Assembly: GCF_947496725.1 (NCBI RefSeq)
Contig: NZ_CANMDS010000004.1
Location: 62,001 to 126,000, forward strand
Source of the DNA: an uncultured Dokdonia sp.
GTDB lineage: Bacteria; Bacteroidota; Bacteroidia; Flavobacteriales; Flavobacteriaceae
Direction of reading: 5' to 3'
DNA: 64,000 nucleotides
In this document: piece after piece, positions 34,003 to 42,429 of the stretch
Layout of the letters: the number at the start of each line of letters is the position of its first letter
Position numbering within the stretch: position 1 is the stretch's first letter
The notes under the pieces: generated by a model
What the model saw: the letters and a program-made list of their open reading frames with translations, nothing else
What the model was told of the DNA's origin: nothing
The model's database searches: none
Position numbers and translations under genes: made by a program

Positions 34003-36309
34003 ATGATTCGTTACTCGTATATGCTGCTCGCAGCATTTTTACTTCTTGGCACAAGCGCCTTTGCTCAAGAAGAACAAACAGAAGAGCGTGCAATGGGGCA
34101 CGAAAACACAAACAGGTTTAGACAACTTTATAATGAAATGTCTACGCCTAACCAGTACAGAACAGCCTCTGGAGCGCCAGGTCACGCATACTACCAGAAT
34201 AATGCAGATTACAAAATGACCATTGAACTTAACGATGATACACACATCATCAATGGGTTTGAAACAATAACTTATAAAAACAACTCACCAGATGATCTTG
34301 AGTACCTATGGGTACAACTTGATCAAAACGTAAGAGAGAAAGACTCACCAGCCAAAGAGAAAAATGGTGGAGGAGTAGGTGCTGTATCACAGCCAGGTTC
34401 TTTTGTAGGGTCATATATGAAGAGTGAGCCTTTTGACGGAGGTTTTAAAATACAAGAAGTAAAAGCTAACGGTCGTAACCTTAACCACACGATTAACTGG
34501 ACGATGATGCGCATAGATATGCCACAGTCTCTTAAAGCTGGCGAGTCTTATACATTTTCTATAAAGTGGAGTTACCTTATACCAGAGCACACCGTAGATC
34601 GTTCAAGATCTGGATATGAGACTTATAAAGATGGTAATAAAGGATATATCATCGCACAGTTCTTCCCAAGAATGGCAGTTTATAATGATGTAGAAGGATG
34701 GCAGAACTACCAGTTCTGGGGTAACGGAGAGTTTGCACTACCATTTGGAGACTATGAAGTAGATATCACAGTTCCTAAAGATCACTTACTTGATGGTACG
34801 GGTGAGATTGTAAACCTAAAAGACGTTTACAGCAAAGAAGAAATGAAGAGATGGGAAAAGGCAAAAAAATCTTACGATAAGCCAGTAATCATCCGTACTC
34901 AAGCAGAGGCAGAAAAAATGGCCGCTGGAAAAATGAAAGCAACACAAACGTGGAAGCTTAGAGCAAAAAATGTACGTGACTTTGCATTTACATCATCACG
35001 TCGTTACATAATGGATGCACAGGCAGTAAAGTTTCCAGAGCGTGATGTAATGGCAATCTCTATTTACCCACCAGAAGGTAACCCATTATGGGAGGAGTAC
35101 TCTACAAAAGCAATTGTACAAACATTAGACACCTACTCAAAGTATACTTTTAACTACCCTTACCCTAAAGCGATATCTGTACACGCAAAAGGTCAAGGTA
35201 TGGAGTACCCTATGATATGCTGGAACTACGGTCGTCCTAATGAAGATGGAACGTACAGTGACAGAACAAAGTTTGGAATGATCTCAGTAATTATACACGA
35301 GGTAGGTCACAACTACTTCCCTATGATTGTAAACAGTGACGAGCGCCAGTGGGGATGGATGGATGAAGGTCTAGATACCTTTATGCAATATCTTACAGAG
35401 CAAGAGTTTGGTCAGAACTTCCCAGAGGCTATAAAAGGAAATGATGCATACCCATCAAGAAGAGGAGCACCTTCTAAAATAGTAGGATATATGAAAGGAA
35501 ACCAAGAGTATATCGCTCCTATTATGTCTAACCCAGAAAATGCTTTTAACTTAGGGGCAAACGCATATGGTAAGCCTGCAACTGCACTTAACATCTTACG
35601 TGAGACAGTAATGGGTCACGAGTTATTTGATCACGCATTTAAGACATATGCACAACGCTGGATGTTTAAACACCCTTCACCAGAAGATTTCTTCCGTACT
35701 ATGGAAGATGCATCTGCAGTAGATCTTGATTGGTTCTGGAGAGGATGGTTTTACAGTACAGAAGCAGTAGATATAGGTCTTAAAGAAGTAAAGCAATATT
35801 ACATTACAGATAATGTAACAGAGTCTGGTAGAGCATTACTAGCACGTTATGGCGTTACAGACCCAAGCCAGATAGAAGCTATCTATGTGGTAGATGAAGA
35901 TAGCCCAGAGTTTACAGAAGATATGAGAGGTAAAGATATGCTAGAAGCATCACCTACCCTTAAAGAATACCTTATGGATAACTTTACGCCAGAGCAGCGC
36001 GCAAAGATCAAAACGCCTAAGTATTTATACAAAGTGGTTTTTGAAAAACCAGGAGGAATCCCAATGCCTATTATCGTAGAATACGAGTATGCAGATGGAT
36101 CAAAAAAGAAGGTAACATATCCTGCACAAGTGTGGAGAAAGAATGATGCAGAGGTAAGTAAAGCTATTGCTTCAGATAAGGAAATCGTAAAAGTAACGGT
36201 AGATCCAGATCTTGAAACAGCAGATATCGATACAGATAATAACAGCTGGCCTAAAGCAAAGAAACTAGGTAAGTTTGATAAGTTTAAAAACAATGCAAAA
36301 GGTAACTAG
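34003..36309 (+). CDS. M1-family zinc metallopeptidase
   Basis: A 768-residue exported peptidase with signal peptide MIRYSYMLLAAFLLLGTSAFAQ. The catalytic domain has the GQGMEYPMI substrate motif and HEVGH (432-436); the third zinc ligand is Glu455 in WMDEG. It resembles aminopeptidase N-type enzymes but is shorter and lacks the full C-terminal helical domain. It probably digests peptides in the periplasm or outside the cell. The gene follows the DUF6702 gene and ends in an 18-bp palindrome overlapping its stop, then a strong terminator. Confidence 0.9.
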   Translation: MIRYSYMLLAAFLLLGTSAFAQEEQTEERAMGHENTNRFRQLYNEMSTPNQYRTASGAPGHAYYQNNADYKMTIELNDDTHIINGFETITYKNNSPDDLEYLWVQLDQNVREKDSPAKEKNGGGVGAVSQPGSFVGSYMKSEPFDGGFKIQEVKANGRNLNHTINWTMMRIDMPQSLKAGESYTFSIKWSYLIPEHTVDRSRSGYETYKDGNKGYIIAQFFPRMAVYNDVEGWQNYQFWGNGEFALPFGDYEVDITVPKDHLLDGTGEIVNLKDVYSKEEMKRWEKAKKSYDKPVIIRTQAEAEKMAAGKMKATQTWKLRAKNVRDFAFTSSRRYIMDAQAVKFPERDVMAISIYPPEGNPLWEEYSTKAIVQTLDTYSKYTFNYPYPKAISVHAKGQGMEYPMICWNYGRPNEDGTYSDRTKFGMISVIIHEVGHNYFPMIVNSDERQWGWMDEGLDTFMQYLTEQEFGQNFPEAIKGNDAYPSRRGAPSKIVGYMKGNQEYIAPIMSNPENAFNLGANAYGKPATALNILRETVMGHELFDHAFKTYAQRWMFKHPSPEDFFRTMEDASAVDLDWFWRGWFYSTEAVDIGLKEVKQYYITDNVTESGRALLARYGVTDPSQIEAIYVVDEDSPEFTEDMRGKDMLEASPTLKEYLMDNFTPEQRAKIKTPKYLYKVVFEKPGGIPMPIIVEYEYADGSKKKVTYPAQVWRKNDAEVSKAIASDKEIVKVTVDPDLETADIDTDNNSWPKAKKLGKFDKFKNNAKGN

Positions 36310-36319
36310 TACTAGTTAC
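36302..36319. repeat. 18-bp perfect palindrome over the M1 peptidase stop codon
   Basis: GTAACTAGTACTAGTTAC includes the TAG stop (36307-36309). It is unrelated to the dispersed palindrome. Confidence 0.7.
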
Positions 36320-36334
36320 ACTTTTGTAATACAT

Positions 36335-36375
36335 TAATAAAGCCGCCTCTCAATCGAGAGGCGGCTTTCTTTATT
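36335..36375. terminator. Bidirectional terminator after the M1 peptidase gene
   Basis: GCCGCCTCTC-AATC-GAGAGGCGGC (36342-36365) is a 10-bp stem with a 4-nt loop and T-rich tails on both strands. Confidence 0.9.
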
Positions 36376-36513
36376 AACATCTTGTATTCATAACACTTTT
36401 GTAAGCTTGTATAAGCCTTCTTGAGTTCTATGAAGTATATACCTCTTGTATGCAATTGTAATAGATAGAACCTTTCTTAAGTAACGGTTAAGAATATAGA
36501 TGTGCGGGTTTAC

Positions 36514-36527
36514 GCTTTCGCGAAAGC
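36514..36527. repeat. Dispersed palindrome, perfect core (24-bp palindrome at 36509-36532)
   Basis: Intergenic, between convergent genes, about 53 nt beyond the end of the minus-strand beta-barrel gene. This is the longest symmetric copy in the window. Confidence 0.95.
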
Positions 36528-36584
36528 GTAAAAAAGACCTTTTGTCACCCTTTTTTCTAGAGCATTGCGGTAATGATGTGAGTC

Positions 36585-38093
36585 TTAAAACTTGTAAGAC
36601 ATCCCAAATTGAGCACCTATGTAGTAAGGTCTAAAATTGCTTAAGTTATTAGAATAAGGGTTGAGTTGGTATCTAAATACGGGCTCAACATTAAGGCGCC
36701 ATTTCTCGTTTATATTGTAGTGACCTCCTAGACCAAAGTTAAAGGCAAGGCTTAAGCCATTAAGATTAGTCTCTCTTCCTACAAAGACAGATTCTCCAGA
36801 TGTCGCAGTTGCATAAATCTCATTGTTGCTTAGAACGAAGAGACTTACACCAGGACTTACGCTTAAGGCTAAGCGCTTGTTTAGTAACCTATACTGAAAA
36901 TCTAAAGGGACTTCTATATAAGAGATATTTTGCTCTATAGATACTACATCATTTGTATTAAAGAAACTTTGAGCTTCTGGTGAAGTTTCTGTAGTACTGC
37001 CTCCGTTGAGCGTCGCTAGATTAATAGCCGAAAGTTCATATATATTAATGTTTCCATCGGTTACAGATACTTGAAAGTTTTCTGTTTGGTATTTTAGAGG
37101 TGCATAACCCACACCTAGCCTAAGGCTAGTTCTTTCGTTTAAAGTATAGTCTACGCGCACGCCATACCCTACGGTAGATATTGCGTCACGTGGATTATTT
37201 ACCAGTCTATCATCTATGGAGGATCCTTTGGTCACAGATCCATAGTTTAAAACACTGGTGTAAGGAGATATTGCTATCTCATACTCTGTAGCACGTTTGC
37301 GATCTTGAGTGCGTTCTTCTTGTGTTTTAGGAAGGTTTAATTTTTTCGTTTCTGTAGTGTTTTTTGCTAGCATTATTTTTGCTGCATTGTCAAGACTATC
37401 TTCCTTTTTCTTTATCAAAGCTGCTATATCTGCCGCAGCTTGTCTCCTTTGTTCTGCAATTTCTAGGGCTGTAGCTTGCTTACTTCTTTCTTGATATTTA
37501 AGAAGCGCCTCTTTGTTTTCTTTGCTTGATAAAGATGGTGAAGAGCTGTTAGTTTTGTTTAAAGCTATATTACTTGTTTGAGGATTGTTGTTATTAACTT
37601 TAAGCGCTTCAATCTCTTTTAGGGAGTAGTTTGTGTTTTCCTTAGAAATGCTAGATGTCACTATTTGTTTATTAGCTTTCGGCTTTGTGTTTGTGCCGTG
37701 TAAATAATTTTGTAGTTGTTCTTTAGATTGTGCTCGTTGTGAATTGTAAGGCTTTATTGCATCACTAGAAGTAATTGTTTTGTCACTTTTTGCTATTACT
37801 GTATTTGAGTCTATAATAGAGGCACTGCTTACTGAGTCAAGTTTTATAATAGTATTGTTTACCAGTACTGGCTTTTTCTTTTGAATAGTTACTTCTGGTT
37901 GAGCAAACCAGAGCAAGCTTAGAGCTCCTATGACCAGAGCACCTCCAAAAAAGTACCAGAACGGGGCAATACGACGGCCTTTAGTCTGGTCAAGTTCTGC
38001 GGCAATGTTGTCCCATAGTCCAGCATCTGGTGATTGCTCTATACCACCTAGACGCTCCTTAAAGAGTTTGCCTATGTCTTTTCTAGTTCCCAT
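36585..38093 (-). CDS. Sigma-partner membrane protein with outer-membrane beta-barrel end
   Basis: A 502-residue protein. Residues 1-40 (GKLFKERLGGIEQSPDAGLWDNIAAEL) resemble the cytoplasmic part of Bacteroidetes proteins encoded with ECF sigma factors. One transmembrane helix follows (about 43-64, FFGGALVIGALSLLWF), then a polar, partly coiled linker (about 65-265, with EIAEQRRQAAADIAALIKKK). The C-terminal part (about 270-502) looks like a small outer-membrane barrel ending in YKF. The gene overlaps the sigma factor gene by 11 nt. It may sense envelope state and hold the sigma factor (inference); the anti-sigma role is not shown by sequence alone. Confidence 0.75.
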   Translation of the reverse strand: MGTRKDIGKLFKERLGGIEQSPDAGLWDNIAAELDQTKGRRIAPFWYFFGGALVIGALSLLWFAQPEVTIQKKKPVLVNNTIIKLDSVSSASIIDSNTVIAKSDKTITSSDAIKPYNSQRAQSKEQLQNYLHGTNTKPKANKQIVTSSISKENTNYSLKEIEALKVNNNNPQTSNIALNKTNSSSPSLSSKENKEALLKYQERSKQATALEIAEQRRQAAADIAALIKKKEDSLDNAAKIMLAKNTTETKKLNLPKTQEERTQDRKRATEYEIAISPYTSVLNYGSVTKGSSIDDRLVNNPRDAISTVGYGVRVDYTLNERTSLRLGVGYAPLKYQTENFQVSVTDGNINIYELSAINLATLNGGSTTETSPEAQSFFNTNDVVSIEQNISYIEVPLDFQYRLLNKRLALSVSPGVSLFVLSNNEIYATATSGESVFVGRETNLNGLSLAFNFGLGGHYNINEKWRLNVEPVFRYQLNPYSNNLSNFRPYYIGAQFGMSYKF

Positions 38094-38640
38094 TAACTAT
38101 GGAATTTTTTTGAGCAGCCATTAAGGCTATTATTCTTTCTTTTAATATCATTTTGGCCCTGTGTAAATTAGATTTAGACGTGCCCTGGCTTATATTTAAT
38201 GATGCTGCTATTTCCTTATGGGTGTAGTTATCTAGTTGGTATAAGTTAAATACGAGTCTATAGCGATCTGGTAATTCTTGTACAAATGTGAGTAAGGTTT
38301 GTAATGGTACGGTTATATTATCTTCATCTATGGTAATATCATCTTCTTTAATCTGGTGGTCATCTATAGACTCTAAATATGGTTTCCTTTTGTACCTATC
38401 TATTGCTTTATTTATTACAATGCGTTTCATCCAGCCTTCAAAAGAACCTGCGTTCTTAAATGAGTCTATTTTTGTAAATATGGTTACAAATGAATCTTGA
38501 AGATTATCTTGTGCCTCATCTCTGTTTTTGCAGTACTTCATACTAAGCGCAAAAAGTCTGTCTTTGTATAAATTATACAAAGATTGTTGTGCCTTACGGT
38601 CACCCTTTTTACATTTTTTTAAAAGCTTCTCTAGTTCCAA
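38083..38640 (-). CDS. ECF-type RNA polymerase sigma factor
   Basis: A 185-residue sigma-70-family protein. Region 2 lies at about residues 10-90 (QQSLYNLYKDRLFALSMKYC, DEAQDNLQDSFVTIF, FEGWMKRIVINKAID). Region 4 lies at about 115-170 (LPDRYRLVFNLYQLDNYTHK, EIAASLNISQGTSKSNLHRAK). It directs RNA polymerase to an unknown gene set. It is coupled by an 11-nt overlap to the downstream membrane protein. An 11-bp inverted repeat lies 34-72 nt upstream and may govern its expression. Confidence 0.92.
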   Translation of the reverse strand: MELEKLLKKCKKGDRKAQQSLYNLYKDRLFALSMKYCKNRDEAQDNLQDSFVTIFTKIDSFKNAGSFEGWMKRIVINKAIDRYKRKPYLESIDDHQIKEDDITIDEDNITVPLQTLLTFVQELPDRYRLVFNLYQLDNYTHKEIAASLNISQGTSKSNLHRAKMILKERIIALMAAQKNSIVNGN

Positions 38641-38673
38641 GAGATTTGATGTTTGACGTGTGTGTATATTAAA

Positions 38674-38712
38674 AGTTTAAGGTCATTTGGGGCAATATTT
38701 AGACCTTAAACT
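38674..38712. promoter_or_regulatory. Inverted repeat upstream of the sigma-factor gene
   Basis: AGTTTAAGGTC (38674-38684) and GACCTTAAACT (38702-38712) are a perfect 11-bp inverted repeat with a 17-nt spacer. It could be an operator, a sigma recognition region or a leader hairpin. Confidence 0.55.
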
Positions 38713-38906
38713 ATCAATATACTAATAGGAGTTTCTCAAATTCATAACAATCTTTTTCTGTTCTTCATATTATAGACTTGAAGATGTAGAAAGGTTGCGT
38801 CACAATGTAACTTTTTATCGGAAACGGTGCTTATACTACTATGTATACAGTTACTTTGATAAGTAGTTAATTAAAATAGAACTTGGTTTTTACAAGAAGA
38901 GTACTA

Positions 38907-39455
38907 CTAGTTAACCTCTGTGTTAATTATAAAGTCTATGTTAAGACCTCCATTAACAGCCGTGTTTGTAGAAGAAAAAATACGACCATCTGTAAGAAGT
39001 AATTCAAATCTTGTAGTAAAGATATCACCAGCAGCAATACTGGTAGATGTATTATTTGTGTTACTTAAAAATTGATCTGCTGTAATTGCTAGGTCATAAA
39101 CAGGGAAGCTGTTTTCGCCAGCAATGAAGCTACTAGCCGCGATTGTCTCAAAAAGAATTTCTTGTTCTACAAGCGCTTCTGTGCTGTCACCACTCATCTC
39201 AGATAGATCGTAGTAAGTTACATACACTCTCATTTCTTCTAGCAATGTGCCATTTTCATCATCCCTGTATTCAAGTCTCGCTTCAAGTGAGCCCTGAGCA
39301 TCTTCTTGAGAAATGGTGTTGTTTGTTGTGCTTACTAGTTCTATTACAGCTCCACTTGAAGCCTCTTCTGTGATGTTACTTAAATTATTGTTGTCGTCAT
39401 CACAGCTTGTAAATGCCGCGAGTAGTATAAGAATGTAAATTGCTTTTAATTTCAT
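38907..39455 (-). CDS. Small lipoprotein related to the SusCD-linked lipoprotein
   Basis: A 182-residue protein with lipoprotein signal MKLKAIYILILLAAFTSC. The body follows the same plan as the first half of the lipoprotein encoded at 55931-56938: a GAVI(E)LVSTTNN opening, an acidic middle with two-residue DD stretches, YDLAITADQFLS, and DGRIFSS followed by NGGLNID. It is probably anchored at the outer membrane. Unlike its larger relative it has no SusC or SusD partner beside it. No motif identifies its ligand. Confidence 0.7.
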   Translation of the reverse strand: MKLKAIYILILLAAFTSCDDDNNNLSNITEEASSGAVIELVSTTNNTISQEDAQGSLEARLEYRDDENGTLLEEMRVYVTYYDLSEMSGDSTEALVEQEILFETIAASSFIAGENSFPVYDLAITADQFLSNTNNTSTSIAAGDIFTTRFELLLTDGRIFSSTNTAVNGGLNIDFIINTEVN

Positions 39456-39570
39456 AATAGTTTGATTTTTGATTAATAATTACAATTTACAAATCAACTT
39501 TTAAAATGACTATACAAGTAAAGTCAACTATTATCGGGAGTTACTAAGTGATGTGGTATGCGGTGATTAT

Positions 39571-39584
39571 GCTTTCGCGAAAGC
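39571..39584. repeat. Dispersed palindrome, perfect 14-bp core
   Basis: Intergenic, between the small lipoprotein gene and the end of the esterase gene. Confidence 0.95.
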
Positions 39585-39606
39585 GTAATAATACACTGTT
39601 GAGACA

Positions 39607-40443
39607 TTATTTTTTTTGGTCTTCTTTTTTGAAAATTTTTTCAAATGCATCGTAAGTAGCTAGATGTAACACATCGCCGTGGTCTTGTTTTTCAAAAAAC
39701 TTAAAATATAGTTTAGTGTTTCCAGTATTAAGGGCTACTAGTTTATCATAAAACCTCTGCATAGCGTCTTTGGCTCGTGCACCCTCATTACCTACGCCTA
39801 TATAAATAGACTTTTGGTTGGTGTATAATTTTGGTGTGTCGTTATATAGCGATTGATCATCCCACCATAAACTAGGGCTTATAATCACGTAGTTGTCAAA
39901 CATATCTGGGTTTTTAAATAAAATCTCAGAAGCAAGAAGTCCTCCAAGAGATTGACCTATTAATGTTTTTGTTTTATTTGTATTGTAGTTATTATCTATA
40001 TAAGGTTGCACTTCCTTATCAATAAAGTTTATAAATGATGCAGAGTGCCCAGATGTAGGAAACTCATCTTGATCTAATTTGCTTTTTGAGGGCCAGGTAA
40101 AATCTTTTTTTCGATCTACATTAGAGATTCCTACAACTATAGATTGGGGAAGTATGTTAATCCAAGAAAAGGATCCAAATTGAACAAGACCAGAGATGTG
40201 TATAAAATCTTCATCTATAGACCCGTCTAGAAGATAAATGACTGGATAAGATGTATTACCACTAGCATTATAACCGTGAGGAAGGTAGATGTTGAGAACT
40301 CTATTCTCTTTGAGAATATTTGAGCGCAAAGTAACTTTTTCTCCTATGGATAGTGGTTCTTTTTGATGTGTTGGCTTACTGTCTTGCGCAGCTAGAGTGA
40401 TTGCGTTTATGATAATGAGAAAGTATATAAAATGTGCTTTCAT
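39607..40443 (-). CDS. Exported alpha/beta-hydrolase (esterase D / PF00756 type)
   Basis: A 278-residue protein with a signal peptide (MKAHFIYFLIIINAITLAAQ). The esterase fold shows LNIYLPHGYN, YPVIYLLDG and the nucleophile elbow GQSLGG (Ser near residue 167). A His close to HGDVLHL near the end can complete the triad. The family includes feruloyl, siderophore and S-formylglutathione esterases; the substrate here cannot be assigned. It follows marC by 37 nt on the same strand. Confidence 0.82.
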   Translation of the reverse strand: MKAHFIYFLIIINAITLAAQDSKPTHQKEPLSIGEKVTLRSNILKENRVLNIYLPHGYNASGNTSYPVIYLLDGSIDEDFIHISGLVQFGSFSWINILPQSIVVGISNVDRKKDFTWPSKSKLDQDEFPTSGHSASFINFIDKEVQPYIDNNYNTNKTKTLIGQSLGGLLASEILFKNPDMFDNYVIISPSLWWDDQSLYNDTPKLYTNQKSIYIGVGNEGARAKDAMQRFYDKLVALNTGNTKLYFKFFEKQDHGDVLHLATYDAFEKIFKKEDQKK

Positions 40444-40480
40444 ATAGGGTAATATTTATTTGATACGTATTGCAACTAGT

Positions 40481-41092
40481 TTAAATCTTGCTAAAATAGT
40501 GGCTTATCCCAGATAGGATACTCTGTACCGCATAAGCTGCCAGTATGAGTCCCATAATCTTACTTATGACAGTTATTCCATAATTGCCTATGCGTTTTTG
40601 TAAATTATTTGCGCCTAGTAAGATCAAGCAAGTGAGACCTATAACTACAAGTACGAGCACGGTGGTTATAAGTTGTTCTTGTATGGAATATAAATGATTA
40701 TCTGTGAGTAAAACAACTGCCATTATAGCCCCCGGAGAAGCTATAGAGGGTATCGCAATAGGAAATATAGTAACGTGTTTATAATCTGTAATGCCATTTT
40801 TTTCTTGATCTGGCTTACCATCACCAAAAATCATAGTAAGGGCAAAGAGAAATAAAATCACACCTCCAGAAATCTGAAATGCGTCTAGCGAGACAGACAT
40901 TCCCTCTAGTATAAGCTGGCCTATAACAATAAAAAAGAGTAAAATCATAAAGGCCATAACAGAGGCTCTTATGGCAATTTTCTTTTTATACCTTAAGTCA
41001 AACTCTTTAGTCGCCTCAAGGTAAACAGGTATGGTCCCTATGGGATCAATAACGGCAAATATGAAAAATATAGATGTTAGTATTTCTGTCAT
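40481..41092 (-). CDS. MarC-family membrane protein
   Basis: A 203-residue integral membrane protein with six hydrophobic segments, typical of MarC (UPF0056). Family landmarks are the N-terminal FAVIDPIGTIPVYL and AIPSIASPGAI in the middle. The family's transport role is unproven. It lies 9 nt after the DUF1569 gene and before the esterase gene, probably one transcript. Confidence 0.88.
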   Translation of the reverse strand: MTEILTSIFFIFAVIDPIGTIPVYLEATKEFDLRYKKKIAIRASVMAFMILLFFIVIGQLILEGMSVSLDAFQISGGVILFLFALTMIFGDGKPDQEKNGITDYKHVTIFPIAIPSIASPGAIMAVVLLTDNHLYSIQEQLITTVLVLVVIGLTCLILLGANNLQKRIGNYGITVISKIMGLILAAYAVQSILSGISHYFSKI

Positions 41093-41101
41093 AGGTGTAA
41101 A

Positions 41102-41542
41102 TTATACGCCAAACTGGCCTAAGTGATAATCAAGGTGCTTATACTCAAGTTGCCCCCATTGCTCGTGAGTAAAGTGGCCAAACATAGGGTGCGGTTGCCA
41201 CTCTTGTTGCTCACGTTTGTTATAAAAAGCATCAACCATAGATAGAAGTTTCTCACGTTCAAAATCTAGATCACGGTTATCTGTTATTTTTGCCTCTGGA
41301 GCCGTAGGCAGGTTTTTACGCCAGGGCTTATCATTATATAACGATTTTTTAAATAACCGCATAATAGGATTCCACTTTGCCTTTCTTGGTTTATCACTAA
41401 GCGCAACCTTTAAAGGAAATTGACAGTGCGTTACCATTTGCCCTACATTCATCTTACCCCAGCTAGCTGCACTATCTGGTTGTAGTGCTTGTATTCTAGT
41501 TTTGGTCTCTTTGTATGTAGTTGGGTCAAAAAGTGATTTCAT
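41102..41542 (-). CDS. DUF1569 (DinB-like) protein
   Basis: A 146-residue protein with the DinB-like four-helix pattern: KMNVGQMVTHCQFPLKVAL near the N-terminus and HPMFGHFTHEQWGQLEYKHLDYHLGQFG at the C-terminus, whose His residues probably bind a metal. Function in the DUF1569 group is unknown; some relatives are thiol-dependent transferases. It is the first gene before marC on the minus strand, divergent from radC. Confidence 0.85.
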   Translation of the reverse strand: MKSLFDPTTYKETKTRIQALQPDSAASWGKMNVGQMVTHCQFPLKVALSDKPRKAKWNPIMRLFKKSLYNDKPWRKNLPTAPEAKITDNRDLDFEREKLLSMVDAFYNKREQQEWQPHPMFGHFTHEQWGQLEYKHLDYHLGQFGV

Positions 41543-41701
41543 AGCCTATTCTTTGTGATTAGTATTTCTTACGTCAATATTAGACTATTAATGTACAACA
41601 ATTACAATTCTCAAAAAAAATATGGTTACAGTGATTATAAGTATAATATTCTTTAGAAATGAAATAAAATGTAAGGCTGTAAAGTGCTATATTTAAGCCT
41701 T

Positions 41702-42415
41702 ATGCAAGAAAAAAGTGCCGCAGATATATCTTCATATATATCAATAAAAAATTGGTCTGAAGATGACCGACCTCGAGAGAAATTAATGATTAAAGGTCGC
41801 TCTGTCCTTTCAGATGCAGAGCTTATAGCGATACTTATAGGCTCTGGCTCCCGAGAAGAGAGTGCCGTATCCCTTAGTAAACGCATTCTTGCACAAGCCG
41901 AAAATAACTTGTCTGAACTAGGTAAGCTTTCGGTTAAGGATTTAATGAAGTTTAAAGGAATAGGCGAGGCAAAGGCAGTCACTATCGCAGCGGCACTAGA
42001 GCTGGGTAGAAGACGTAGCGGTGGAGAGACGCTTTCGCGAAAGCGTATTACTTCCTCAAAAGATGCATATACCATCTTACAACCCATTATAGGTGAGTTG
42101 CCTCACGAAGAATTCTGGGTGTTGTTTCTTAATAATTCTAATAAAGTTTTACGCAAGGAGCAAGTAAGTAAAGGAGGTCTTACAGGCACGCTAGTAGATG
42201 TGCGTATGGTAATGAAAACCGCCATAGAGCTCAGTGCTGTAGGGATGATACTAGGGCATAATCACCCATCTGGAACGCTTAAGCCCTCTCAGGCAGATAA
42301 GATGCTCACTACAAAGTTAAAAACCGCTGCTCAAAGCTTAGATATACAAGTATTAGACCATATTATTGTGACCGAAAAGCAGTATTTTAGCTTTGCCGAT
42401 GATGGTATTCTATAA
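41702..42415 (+). CDS. radC: RadC-family JAB-domain protein
   Basis: A 237-residue RadC protein. A helix-hairpin-helix region (about 60-95, FKGIGEAKAVTIAAALELGRR) is followed by the JAB/MPN metalloprotease-like domain with LGHNHPSGTLKPSQAD (about 184-199), the JAMM metal site. The name RadC is historical and its repair role is doubted. A GTG six codons upstream (41684) is also in frame, but TATATTTA at 41688-41695 looks like the -7 element, so the ATG at 41702 is chosen. The palindrome encodes LSRKR (111-115), between the two domains. Confidence 0.92.
   Translation: MQEKSAADISSYISIKNWSEDDRPREKLMIKGRSVLSDAELIAILIGSGSREESAVSLSKRILAQAENNLSELGKLSVKDLMKFKGIGEAKAVTIAAALELGRRRSGGETLSRKRITSSKDAYTILQPIIGELPHEEFWVLFLNNSNKVLRKEQVSKGGLTGTLVDVRMVMKTAIELSAVGMILGHNHPSGTLKPSQADKMLTTKLKTAAQSLDIQVLDHIIVTEKQYFSFADDGIL
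42031..42044. repeat. Dispersed palindrome, perfect core (18-bp palindrome at 42029-42046)
   Basis: Inside radC, read as LSRKR (residues 111-115), in the linker between the HhH and JAB domains. Confidence 0.95.
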
Positions 42416-42429
42416 CAGCAGCACCCCAT

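Noticed and set aside
36302-36319. An 18-bp palindrome at the M1 peptidase stop as another member of the dispersed family
   Set aside because: GTAACTAGTACTAGTTAC shares no core with GCTTTCGCGAAAGC and no second full copy was seen.
41684-41701. GTG start for radC at 41684
   Set aside because: It overlaps the likely -7 element TATATTTA (41688-41695); the ATG at 41702 gives the usual RadC length.
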